Shown here piece after piece: positions 1 to 6,822 of a DNA stretch of 17,328 bases (within the stretch, counting starts at the first letter, position 1; every line of letters begins with the position of its first letter). Location of the stretch: assembly GCA_028712015.1 (NCBI GenBank), contig JAQTRB010000011.1, positions 1-17,328 of the forward strand, written 5' to 3'. The notes below the pieces were generated by a model, which did no database searches, was not told the origin of the DNA, and saw only the letters and a program-made list of their open reading frames with translations. The translations under genes were made by a program, and so were the position numbers. Source of the stretch: Syntrophales bacterium. GTDB lineage: Bacteria > Desulfobacterota > Syntrophia > Syntrophales > UBA5619.

Positions 1-781
1 TTGTCAGAAACATTTTCATCTGCTCCGATGTGGTATTTTGAGCCTCGTCGAGGATCACGAAGGAGTCATTCAGAGTGCGCCCTCTCATGAAGGCAAGAGG
101 CGCCACCTCGATGACTCCTTTGTGAATAAGGGCGGAAGCACGTTCAAAATCGATCATGTCAAAAAGAGCGTCATAAAGGGGGCGCAGATAGGGATTGACT
201 TTCTCCGCAAGATCGCCGGGAAGAAATCCCAGCTTCTCCCCGGCCTCGACCGCAGGTCTGGCCAGGGATATACGGTTGACTTTCTTGTCCAGCAAGCAAG
301 CCACGGCCATGGCCATTGCTAGATAAGTTTTTCCCGTTCCTGCCGGACCGATCCCGAAAACCATGTCGTTGTTTCGAATCGCATCAATGTAACATTTCTG
401 TGCAATACTCTTGGGGGTAATGATTCTCTTTTTGGATGAAATGAATACGGTATCGAGAAAGATTCGTTCGAGATCGGTGGTCGCATCTTCAGAGAGAATC
501 CGATGGGCATGCTCGATGTCCGCCGGGAAAAGCGGATATCCTTTCTTGGAAATTTCATTTAATTGCAGTAGCAGATTTCTGGCATGAAGCACGGCGATCC
601 GATTGCCGCTGATGGAGACAATCCCTCCCCGGACCGCAAGTCTGACCGAGGAAAGTTTTTCGATGATTCTGATGTTGTGATCCTGTTCTCCACAGAGAGT
701 GCGCAGGAGGTCATTGCTGGTAAAATCGATCTTCTCCGTGATAACGTTGCCATTATTATCTATCAAAGGGTTTGCATCCAT
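1..781 (-). CDS. PhoH family ATPase, 3' end cut by window edge
   Basis: This is a cytoplasmic P-loop ATPase of the PhoH/YbeZ family, whose members are linked to RNA metabolism and often work near YbeY; the exact reaction is unsettled. About 260 codons are visible, against a usual 320-350, and the rest lies beyond base 1. The N-terminal ~120 residues form the family's leader domain. Walker A GPAGTGKT lies at residues 145-152, and Walker B with the family signature VILDEAQN at about 242-249. The ATG at 781 opens a protein beginning MDANPLIDNNG; its Shine-Dalgarno is weak (GGA about 15 bases upstream). It follows the second M16 gene by 48 bp on the same strand and is probably the last visible gene of that operon. 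The family call is firm; the cellular role is not known from the sequence. Confidence 0.93.
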   Translation of the reverse strand, partial: MDANPLIDNNGNVITEKIDFTSNDLLRTLCGEQDHNIRIIEKLSSVRLAVRGGIVSISGNRIAVLHARNLLLQLNEISKKGYPLFPADIEHAHRILSEDATTDLERIFLDTVFISSKKRIITPKSIAQKCYIDAIRNNDMVFGIGPAGTGKTYLAMAMAVACLLDKKVNRISLARPAVEAGEKLGFLPGDLAEKVNPYLRPLYDALFDMIDFERASALIHKGVIEVAPLAFMRGRTLNDSFVILDEAQNTTSEQMKMFLT

Positions 782-829
782 TTTTCAAAAAAAATTGTTC
801 CAATCCGATTTGCAAAAAAACCGGCACCG

Positions 830-2281
830 CTAAAAGGTCGCGTCAATCCGTATCACCGTGCCGAAGCGGTGAACAAAATCTCTGTATACGTCATCCCTAC
901 CGACAATGAGATGAATCGCTTTATCCCGTGTAAGATTTATGACCGCCGTGTCGCGGACATCCATCGCGCTTACCCTGGCTATGTTCCGGCGATAGGTTTC
1001 GAGAAAATCATCGGGCAGAGCGTCATATTCGATCATCAATTTCTGAAAGGCAATCTGTTCGGCGGATGTAAAGGAAAAGATAAAACTGTTCAGGATGGCC
1101 CTTTTTGCTCTCTCCAATTCTTGCGGTGGAATCGGTTTTTCACGCATTGCGCGTATGATATCTCCAATTTTAGAGGTGACCTTGAGGGTGGATTCGGATT
1201 TGGTCACAGCATAAGCGCCGAACAAGCCGTAATCGGGCTTCGCATTATAGAAACTGCCCGTACTGTAGGCAAGACCCATGTCTGTGCGGATTTCTTGAAA
1301 AATTCTGGAACGGAAACCGCCGCTGCCGACCATAAAGTCCAAAACTTCGAAGGGATAGAAGAGAGACTCCTTTTTGGGAGGAGCCGACCAGCCGATGAGC
1401 ACGATCGATTGGGGGAGATCCTTGGTCAGGAAAAAAATATTTCCTTCCTGGGGCCGGGGCAGGGGAGGGGGGAGCGGCAAATCCTCCGGGGATGTCCAGT
1501 CCGCAAAATGCTTTTTGATAAGGGTTTTTGCTTCCTCGCTGCCGATATCTCCGGTGATGGAGATCATGATATTTCTCGGATGAACGAAAAGCTTGTGGCA
1601 TCGGATCAGATCATCCCGTCCGATTGCACGAACGGAATCACGCGTGACGAGCCTTCCACGGGGACTGCCTGCATGCATCAGACGCCCGAACTCCCGGAAC
1701 GCCAGTTTCTGAGGATCATCGATGATCCTTCTCAATTCCTCAATCTTCAAATCCTTGCCCAGGATCAGTTTTTTTTCTTCGAAAGAGGGGCGCCTCAACG
1801 TTTGGGAAAAAATGTCAAAACCCCGCTCAAGATCCTTCTTCAGAATGGAGAACGAAAAAATAGCCGATTCCCGGTTGACGGAAACTTGAAAGACGGCCGC
1901 CATCGATTCCAGCGCTTCATCAACGGCGTCTCCGGTCATGCCGACGGTTCCCCCGGTTCTCATCGTCGCGGCCGTTAACTCCGCAACTCCTTCTTGGCCG
2001 GATGGGTCATACATGCTGCCGGTTCGGACGACGGCTTTGATTTGAATCAAGGGGAGTTCCCTGTCCGGGAAGAGATAGAGACGCAATCCGTTTTCGAAGT
2101 GGACTCGCTCAACGCGAGGCGGCTCAAAGGAAAGAGGTTCGTAGTGAATAACGTCTGGGTTCTGCGTAGGCGTTGCAGACGCGGCCAGAGCTTGTCCGAA
2201 GGAGATCAGCAGCCAAACGATTCCCCAGAAAACTGCTGGAATTTGAAAGGAGTGATTATAAGATCCGACATTGTGTTTCAT
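830..2281 (-). CDS. M16 peptidase-like protein lacking the zinc motif (non-catalytic partner)
   Basis: This 483-residue exported protein has the M16 (pitrilysin / mitochondrial processing peptidase) fold. A signal peptide ends near residue 34 (ALA-AS). The N-terminal M16 domain spans about 55-265, a proline-rich linker about 268-278, and the C-terminal domain about 280-475. Where active members carry HxxEH, this protein reads E101-L-T-A-A105, so both histidines and the glutamate are gone. The C-terminal domain keeps the R/Y pair with the usual spacing (R332, Y339 in IRTDMGLAYS). In known two-subunit M16B enzymes one subunit carries zinc and the other the R/Y pair, so this is most likely the partner of the upstream gene. 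The ATG at 2281 overlaps the upstream stop (ATGA), which implies translational coupling. The likely location is periplasm or outer envelope. Loss of peptidase activity on its own is inferred from sequence. Confidence 0.92.
   Translation of the reverse strand: MKHNVGSYNHSFQIPAVFWGIVWLLISFGQALAASATPTQNPDVIHYEPLSFEPPRVERVHFENGLRLYLFPDRELPLIQIKAVVRTGSMYDPSGQEGVAELTAATMRTGGTVGMTGDAVDEALESMAAVFQVSVNRESAIFSFSILKKDLERGFDIFSQTLRRPSFEEKKLILGKDLKIEELRRIIDDPQKLAFREFGRLMHAGSPRGRLVTRDSVRAIGRDDLIRCHKLFVHPRNIMISITGDIGSEEAKTLIKKHFADWTSPEDLPLPPPLPRPQEGNIFFLTKDLPQSIVLIGWSAPPKKESLFYPFEVLDFMVGSGGFRSRIFQEIRTDMGLAYSTGSFYNAKPDYGLFGAYAVTKSESTLKVTSKIGDIIRAMREKPIPPQELERAKRAILNSFIFSFTSAEQIAFQKLMIEYDALPDDFLETYRRNIARVSAMDVRDTAVINLTRDKAIHLIVGRDDVYRDFVHRFGTVIRIDATF
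1450..1472 (+). other. G-quadruplex-type G-run cluster inside the M16 partner gene
   Basis: Four G-runs (1450-1453, 1456-1459, 1462-1465 and 1467-1472) are separated by loops of 2, 2 and 1 bases, an ideal pattern for a stable G-quadruplex. They lie on the template strand of the gene, opposite codons for the proline-rich linker (PLPPPLPRP) between the two M16 domains. The pattern may simply result from the CCC/CCG/CCT proline codons. Confidence 0.5.
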
Positions 2282-3840
2282 GGTTTTAAAGGGCTCGTTG
2301 CATTTTTCACGAGGGTGGCGACCGTGCGGTTTTGCTTCGTCAAATAAGTTTGTGCCGCCCGACGGATGTCCTCCGGGGTAATCCGCTCGATATTGTCCAG
2401 ATAGTCGGTCATGTAATGAAAATCTCCAAGCAGCGTTTCATAATAGGAAAGCATGCCGGCCAGGCCCTCATTGGAATTGAGTCCCCGGATGAAGTTCGCA
2501 CGGATCTGATTCTTTACTTTTTCCAATTCCCGATCGGAAACGAGCTCCTGTGTGAGTCTCTCGATTTCCTGATCAATCGCCGATTCCAGTTCAGTGCAAT
2601 CGTGGGGGGAGCGGGGCGTCGCAAAAAGAACAAACAGGTTCGGATAGCGGGACCCGGGAAATCCATTTGCCGTCTGAACGTTTTCCGCCAGACGTTTTTC
2701 ATCCACCAACGCCCTAAAAAGACGCGATGTTCGTCCATGGGAAAGGATGGACTCGATGATATCAAAGACGTAATCCGTAAATATCGGGGGGGGCGGTTTG
2801 TGGTATCCGATGATTACCTGTGGTTCCGCGGGAAAGAGCACCTCGATCCGTCGCTCGCCCGACTGGGATGGTTCTTCCGTGATGAATGGGGGAGTAACTT
2901 TCCGGAGAGGGATTCGGCCGAAGTATTTCTTTACGATCTTTAGAATGTTGGCGGGTTGAATATCCCCGACGACGGCAATGACCGTATTGATTGGGGCGTG
3001 TGTGGCTTTGAAAAACGTTCGCATATAGGCCATATCAATGTAGCCCATATCTGAAGGCCATCCCAGAATGGGTCTGCGGTACGGATGCGCCATGAAAGCC
3101 GCGGCGAGGAATGCTTCGAACAATTTTCCTTCAGGGTCCCCCTCCGTACGTTGCCGTCTTTCCTCCATCACCACGTCCCGTTCCGTGTAAAATTCGCGAA
3201 AAACGGGATTCAGCATCCGGTCAGACTCAATTCTGGCCCAAAGTTCGATACGGTTCGCAGGGATGCTGACCTGATAGGTGGTTAAATCCTGTCCGGTGGA
3301 GGCGTTCAGGCCGACGGCGCCGTTTTCCGTGTACAGACGATCAATCTCATTGGATATCGTTAATGATCGCTGTACGTTCTGAAGCTTGTTCAATTGATCG
3401 GCGAGTCCGGCAAGACGGGCCTGATCCGCCGCCTTGCCTTTTGCCTTTTCACGGTCCAGCATATCCCCGATTTGCTCGATCCGGCGGAGAATCTTTTCTT
3501 CCTGCAGATAATCGCGCGCTCCAATCGTCTTGGTTCCCTTGAACATCATGTGTTCGAGCAAATGTGCCGTCCCCGTCTTTCCGTCCGCTTCATCCGCGGC
3601 GCCGGCCCGATAACGGATATAAATCGCAACGGTGGGACTGAGATGTCTCTGCAATGTAATCAAACGGATGCCGTTGTCTAGCTTGAAACGTTGGACCCTT
3701 TCCGCCAAACCCTGAGCCGAAAGAAAAGGAGGAAAAAGGAGAAGGGAAAAAAATCCCACGACGATGAACGTGGCGACGGAAATAAACACAAAAAGACCGT
3801 TCTGAAGGGAGGGATCAGGGGGAGTGTTATTTTTCATCAT
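2278..3840 (-). CDS. Zinc-dependent M16 family peptidase, catalytic subunit
   Basis: This is a 520-residue metallopeptidase of family M16. An N-terminal hydrophobic segment (about residues 15-42, ending SAQG) is a signal peptide or anchor, so the enzyme probably acts in the envelope on peptides or unfolded proteins. The zinc motif is H93-L-L-E96-H97. The third ligand is probably E227 in RDVVMEER. The spacing is about 134 residues instead of about 76, because a charged, leucine-rich, probably coiled-coil segment is inserted at about 111-170. In the C-terminal domain the expected R/Y pair reads V379 and E386 (VDEKRLAE), so it is lost here; the downstream partner has it. The start has two adjacent ATGs (3840 and 3837), and the first overlaps the preceding small gene by 14 bp. 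The natural substrate cannot be read from the sequence. Confidence 0.93.
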   Translation of the reverse strand: MMKNNTPPDPSLQNGLFVFISVATFIVVGFFSLLLFPPFLSAQGLAERVQRFKLDNGIRLITLQRHLSPTVAIYIRYRAGAADEADGKTGTAHLLEHMMFKGTKTIGARDYLQEEKILRRIEQIGDMLDREKAKGKAADQARLAGLADQLNKLQNVQRSLTISNEIDRLYTENGAVGLNASTGQDLTTYQVSIPANRIELWARIESDRMLNPVFREFYTERDVVMEERRQRTEGDPEGKLFEAFLAAAFMAHPYRRPILGWPSDMGYIDMAYMRTFFKATHAPINTVIAVVGDIQPANILKIVKKYFGRIPLRKVTPPFITEEPSQSGERRIEVLFPAEPQVIIGYHKPPPPIFTDYVFDIIESILSHGRTSRLFRALVDEKRLAENVQTANGFPGSRYPNLFVLFATPRSPHDCTELESAIDQEIERLTQELVSDRELEKVKNQIRANFIRGLNSNEGLAGMLSYYETLLGDFHYMTDYLDNIERITPEDIRRAAQTYLTKQNRTVATLVKNATSPLKP

Positions 3841-4066
3841 TGGTTGCTTTACATGTCTTTAGGCAGGTATGAACCTGGAAAATCGGGTAGAGTACGCCGA
3901 CCAAACTCACCAGAACCATCAGGCTGGCGGAAAAAAAATAGAGGATGAAATCGAAGGGATTGTTCAAAAGAAAGGCGCCGATCAGGTTTTCTACGCCAAA
4001 GATAAGAAAAAAAAGCGAGAAAAAAAGAATCAGGAGCATCTTCCCCCACCAAAGGCATGAACCCAT
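3827..4066 (-). CDS. Small two-helix membrane protein, unknown function
   Basis: This 79-residue protein is not recognised. It has two hydrophobic stretches likely to span the membrane (about residues 8-33 and 38-63), joined by a short polar turn (LLNNPFD). The short tail contains two cysteines (HTCLKTCK, residues 68 and 72) and ends in charged residues. I chose the ATG at 4066 because a GGAG lies nine bases upstream; an in-frame TTG at 4108 has no comparable site. The gene overlaps the catalytic M16 gene by 14 bp and sits directly behind a good promoter (4145-4173), so it looks like the first gene of the M16/PhoH operon. That placement suggests a role connected to the envelope protease, such as anchoring or regulation, but this is only inference. 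Composition and operon placement argue that the gene is real. Confidence 0.65.
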   Translation of the reverse strand: MGSCLWWGKMLLILFFSLFFLIFGVENLIGAFLLNNPFDFILYFFSASLMVLVSLVGVLYPIFQVHTCLKTCKATNDEK

Positions 4067-4144
4067 GACATCATTCTCCGGAAATAGAAATCTGGTATGC
4101 CGTATCAAGGTTGTTTAACCGGTGCGGCAAATTACAATAGGTTG

Positions 4145-4173
4145 TTCATACCGGCATTAGGCAGGGTTGTCAA
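4145..4173 (-). promoter_or_regulatory. Sigma70-type promoter for the M16/PhoH operon
   Basis: On the minus strand a perfect -35 box TTGACA (4168-4173) is followed, after exactly 17 bases, by TATGAA (4145-4150), a 4/6 match to TATAAT. Transcription would start near 4138, leaving about 70 bases of leader before the small membrane protein gene. It lies just beyond the stop of the radical SAM gene (4196), in a 129-bp gap between two same-strand genes. No strong terminator is visible in that gap, so read-through from upstream is also possible. Confidence 0.55.
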
Positions 4174-4195
4174 GATTCTTCGGATGGTCGTCTTA

Positions 4196-5551
4196 TTAGG
4201 ATTGTGGTGGAAATCGCGTCATGAGTTTAAGGGACCGATATCTTTCGTCCGTCAGGGAAGCGCTTTTACATGGCATCAGCGTGTTGTTGTGGAACAGCGG
4301 TTCCGTCTCGATCGGATAGGGCGAAGATGAAACCGCATCATTCCACAAAGCAGATCCCGGTATTGGAGAATATTCAGTCAGAAAAGGGCGCGCTCCCGAG
4401 GAAAGAACAAAACGAATGCTCTCGCGGATCTCATCTGCCGATTGTCCGGGAAGCCCGCAGAGGATATAGATACCGATATCCCGCTGACGATAGCCGGCAC
4501 GCTTCAAGTGGTCGACGGCCGTGGTGAATTCGTCGTTGCGGATCTTTCCCCCGGTTGCCAGTTGTCTGAGCGGATCTGAGGTTTCAAAACCGAAACGAAG
4601 GGTGCGAAAACCGGCTCTGTGCATCAACAAAGCAATCTCAGGCGTGATTTCGCGCAGATGAAGGCCGTTTGGACAGTGAAACTGAACCTGCAATCCTCTT
4701 CGAATAATCTCCTCGAAAAGGGGAATCGCCATATCCAGTGGCTTAACCAGCAAGGCATCATCATAGAAAGAAACATTACGAAATCCGAAGCGTGAATGCC
4801 AGTAGTCGATTTCATCGGCGACAAGAATCGGATTCCGCCTGCGCCAGCCTTCATGAAGAATGGGTGATGCACAATAACTGCAACGGTATGGACACCCTCT
4901 TGAGGTCATGATCGGGAAACAATCTTTTTGGCGGATCAGATCAAAAGCAGGGTAGGGGTATGAATCAAGATCCTGGGGATCCGGGAGATAAGAGATTTTT
5001 CTGTTCAAGAGATCTTTGAGAAGTGCAGCAAGAGTCGATTCGGCGGGACCGGAGATGCAGAAATCCGCACCGGAAAGCAAGGCGTGTTTCGGGCAAAGGG
5101 TAACATAATTTCCACCGAGAAGAATCGGTATGCCCGGGAAGGTCATTCGCGCAAGAGAAATAACTTCAAAAACAGCCGGATACCAATAGGTCATCATTGA
5201 GGTAATCATAATGACATCCGGCTTGGGGATGGCCTTCATGTCGTTTAGAAAAATACGGGGAGTAAGGCCGTAACGTTTGTAATGCCTGGAAACGAAATTC
5301 AACGATAGAGGTTTGGAAATTTTCTCCGAGGCGTAACTCCCCTCGCCGGAGCTCTTTCTCTTGGGCAGCCGGATATTGGGTTCATACGCCAGATCGGGAT
5401 GGGCGGCATCCAGACAATCGATCCAGGAAATACGGGCTCCGTTCATCCGGAGAAGGGAGGCCAGAGAGAGAAGGCCCAACGGTTTGTACCAGAAATCATA
5501 GGCGGAGAAATCGTAAATCCAGGGGTTGATCAGGAGAATTTGAAAATTCAT
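4196..5551 (-). CDS. B12-binding-type radical SAM protein
   Basis: This 451-residue protein has the architecture of BchE-like radical SAM enzymes. An N-terminal Rossmann-type cobalamin-binding-like domain (about 1-180) is followed by a radical SAM barrel (about 210-410). The iron-sulfur/SAM motif is C220-PYR-C224-SY-C227. Later elements include GFETSDP and ILCGLPGQ, the latter typical of the beta5-beta6 part of the barrel. The classical B12 motif DxHxxG is not visible, as in many members of this group, so cobalamin use is uncertain. The N-terminal domain also carries a polar, charged insert (about 50-105). The ATG at 5551 has only a weak ribosome site. The gene stands alone between a divergent intergenic region and the M16 operon promoter, with no biosynthetic neighbours to suggest a substrate. 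The superfamily is certain, the reaction unknown. Confidence 0.92.
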   Translation of the reverse strand: MNFQILLINPWIYDFSAYDFWYKPLGLLSLASLLRMNGARISWIDCLDAAHPDLAYEPNIRLPKRKSSGEGSYASEKISKPLSLNFVSRHYKRYGLTPRIFLNDMKAIPKPDVIMITSMMTYWYPAVFEVISLARMTFPGIPILLGGNYVTLCPKHALLSGADFCISGPAESTLAALLKDLLNRKISYLPDPQDLDSYPYPAFDLIRQKDCFPIMTSRGCPYRCSYCASPILHEGWRRRNPILVADEIDYWHSRFGFRNVSFYDDALLVKPLDMAIPLFEEIIRRGLQVQFHCPNGLHLREITPEIALLMHRAGFRTLRFGFETSDPLRQLATGGKIRNDEFTTAVDHLKRAGYRQRDIGIYILCGLPGQSADEIRESIRFVLSSGARPFLTEYSPIPGSALWNDAVSSSPYPIETEPLFHNNTLMPCKSASLTDERYRSLKLMTRFPPQS

Positions 5552-5781
5552 AGTAGATCACTATCACACCGGAGACAGAGACACAATCGGATAAAAAAAT
5601 CACGATATCTCTCATCCATTACATGATATTACACTATTTAATAAATCGTAATTAATATATATAATACTATTTTGTAAAATACATAATTTCGATTCTGATT
5701 TTTGGAAAAAGACCGTCAGAATTCGCTTGAAGCCGTTGGAGTTTGTTGCTAACATGCCGCATCCTTCAAAGGGTGGTCGGT
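5552..5781. other. AT-rich divergent intergenic region with promoters
   Basis: This 230-bp region separates the minus-strand radical SAM gene from the plus-strand dtd operon. Bases 5631-5700 contain only 11 G or C in 70, far below the surrounding genes, and include a run of alternating TA. No coding region or RNA gene is evident. For the minus strand a weak promoter can be read as TTTACA (5673-5678), a 16-base spacer, then ATTAAT (5651-5656). The plus-strand candidate is listed separately. The low GC could act as UP-elements or as a site for a nucleoid protein, but that is inference. Confidence 0.6.
5727..5755 (+). promoter_or_regulatory. Possible sigma70-type promoter for the dtd-guaB-dnaE operon
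   Basis: TTGAAG (5727-5732) and TAACAT (5750-5755) each match four of six consensus positions and are separated by exactly 17 bases. They lie just downstream of a very AT-rich stretch. Transcription would start near 5762, giving a leader of about 20 bases before the dtd start at 5782. The boxes are not strong, so the call is tentative. Confidence 0.35.
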
Positions 5782-6231
5782 ATGCGATCTGTTGTACAGA
5801 GGGTTGAAAAGGCCGGGGTGATCATCGGTCACAAGAGGATATCTGAAATCGGAAAAGGACTCCTGGTTTTCCTCGGGATTGAACGGGGAGACAGGGAGGA
5901 TGATGCGGAGTATTTGTCCGAGAAGATATCGAATCTACGTATATTTGAAGACAAGCACGGCAAGATGAACCTCTCCTTGATGGACATCGGTGGAAAAATG
6001 ATGGTGGTTTCACAATTTACCCTTCTTGGCGATTGTCGCAGAGGAAGGAGACCCTCCTTCACGGAAGCGGAGAATCCGGAACGCGCCCGGATGCTTTGCG
6101 ATTATTTTATTCAAACGACAAGAAACCGGATCGGTGAGGTGGCCCAGGGTGAATTTCAAGCAACGATGTCCATAGAACTGGTCAACAGCGGACCGGTGAC
6201 GATGCTCTTGGATACCAGACGCAGATTGTAG
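5782..6231 (+). CDS. dtd: D-aminoacyl-tRNA deacylase
   Basis: This cytoplasmic enzyme hydrolyses D-amino acids (for example D-Tyr) and glycine wrongly attached to tRNA, keeping them out of protein synthesis. The product has 149 residues, close to the usual 145. It begins with the typical MRSVVQRVEKAGV and carries both active-site signatures, SQFTLLGD in the middle and NSGPVTM near the C-terminus, the latter forming the chirality-sensing Gly-cisPro pocket. I chose the ATG at 5782, with AAGGGTGG upstream, because the family begins exactly there; the reading frame also extends upstream to 5743. It is the first gene of a plus-strand run ending with the UPF0280 gene, and 78 bp separate it from the DUF1285 gene. 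Nothing odd is seen. Confidence 0.96.
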   Translation: MRSVVQRVEKAGVIIGHKRISEIGKGLLVFLGIERGDREDDAEYLSEKISNLRIFEDKHGKMNLSLMDIGGKMMVVSQFTLLGDCRRGRRPSFTEAENPERARMLCDYFIQTTRNRIGEVAQGEFQATMSIELVNSGPVTMLLDTRRRL

Positions 6232-6309
6232 CAAAACCTCTACCGCAAGATCCTCCTCCAGCCATTTTTGAAGGAAGAGGCCTCCCGAGACTGTACGGGG
6301 ATATCTTCA

Positions 6310-6822
6310 ATGCCGATGAAAGAGCCGTCTCAACATGAATTGCCGCCGATCCGGATTGATCGAAACGGTACATGGTATTACCGGGATATGGAAATGACCC
6401 GATTCGACATCGTTCAATATTTCTACCGCCACCTTCAAAAGGATTCCAAGGGACAATATCGAATTGCGGTCGCTGACGAGCAATGTCCAATCCAAGTGGA
6501 CGACGTCCCGTATGTTGTTCGAAGTGTTTCACGACAGTTTTCAGAAGAAAGCGGAAGGCAGTGCATGGTCGTCTCGCTTTCGGACGGAAGTTTCGAAGAA
6601 CTGAATCCGGAGACCATCCGGATTGGAAAGGAAAACGTCATGTATTGCCGAGTAAAACAGGGCAATCATCATGCGCGTTTTTCACGAAAGGCCTATTATC
6701 AACTTTCCGAGTATATCGAGCATGATTCAAAAAATGATCGTTATTTCATAACCCTGGACAGTCAATATTATGACCTCGTCGAAGGGCTGCCAACAGAAAA
6801 TGGAGGTTCCCATGTTAGATGA
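6310..6822 (+). CDS. DUF1285 family protein
   Basis: This roughly 170-residue soluble protein matches the DUF1285 family. The N-terminal part has the typical IDRNGTWYYRDMEMTR start followed by a hydrophobic/aromatic helix, and the middle has the family-like IQVDDVPYVVRSV. Structures exist for the family, but I know of no assigned function. There is no signal peptide or membrane segment. I prefer the ATG at 6310, with GGGG about nine bases upstream; a second in-frame ATG follows at 6316 and a TTG lies further upstream at 6268. The 3' end overlaps guaB by 11 bp, so translation of the two is probably coupled. Its place next to guaB and dnaE is suggestive but does not reveal a role. Confidence 0.8.
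   Translation: MPMKEPSQHELPPIRIDRNGTWYYRDMEMTRFDIVQYFYRHLQKDSKGQYRIAVADEQCPIQVDDVPYVVRSVSRQFSEESGRQCMVVSLSDGSFEELNPETIRIGKENVMYCRVKQGNHHARFSRKAYYQLSEYIEHDSKNDRYFITLDSQYYDLVEGLPTENGGSHVR

Noticed and set aside
584..1978. 464-codon open frame on the plus strand, antisense to the M16 partner
   Set aside because: It lies opposite clearly M16-like coding sequence, shows no family features, and is explained by codon bias of the real gene.
5743..5781. Upstream extension of dtd (13 more codons)
   Set aside because: The family starts at MRSVVQRV, and the extension overlaps the candidate -10 box.
6252..6280. Imperfect hairpin CCTCCTCC/GGAAGAGG between dtd and the DUF1285 gene
   Set aside because: It has one mismatch, a long loop and no T tract, and it lies within a likely operon.
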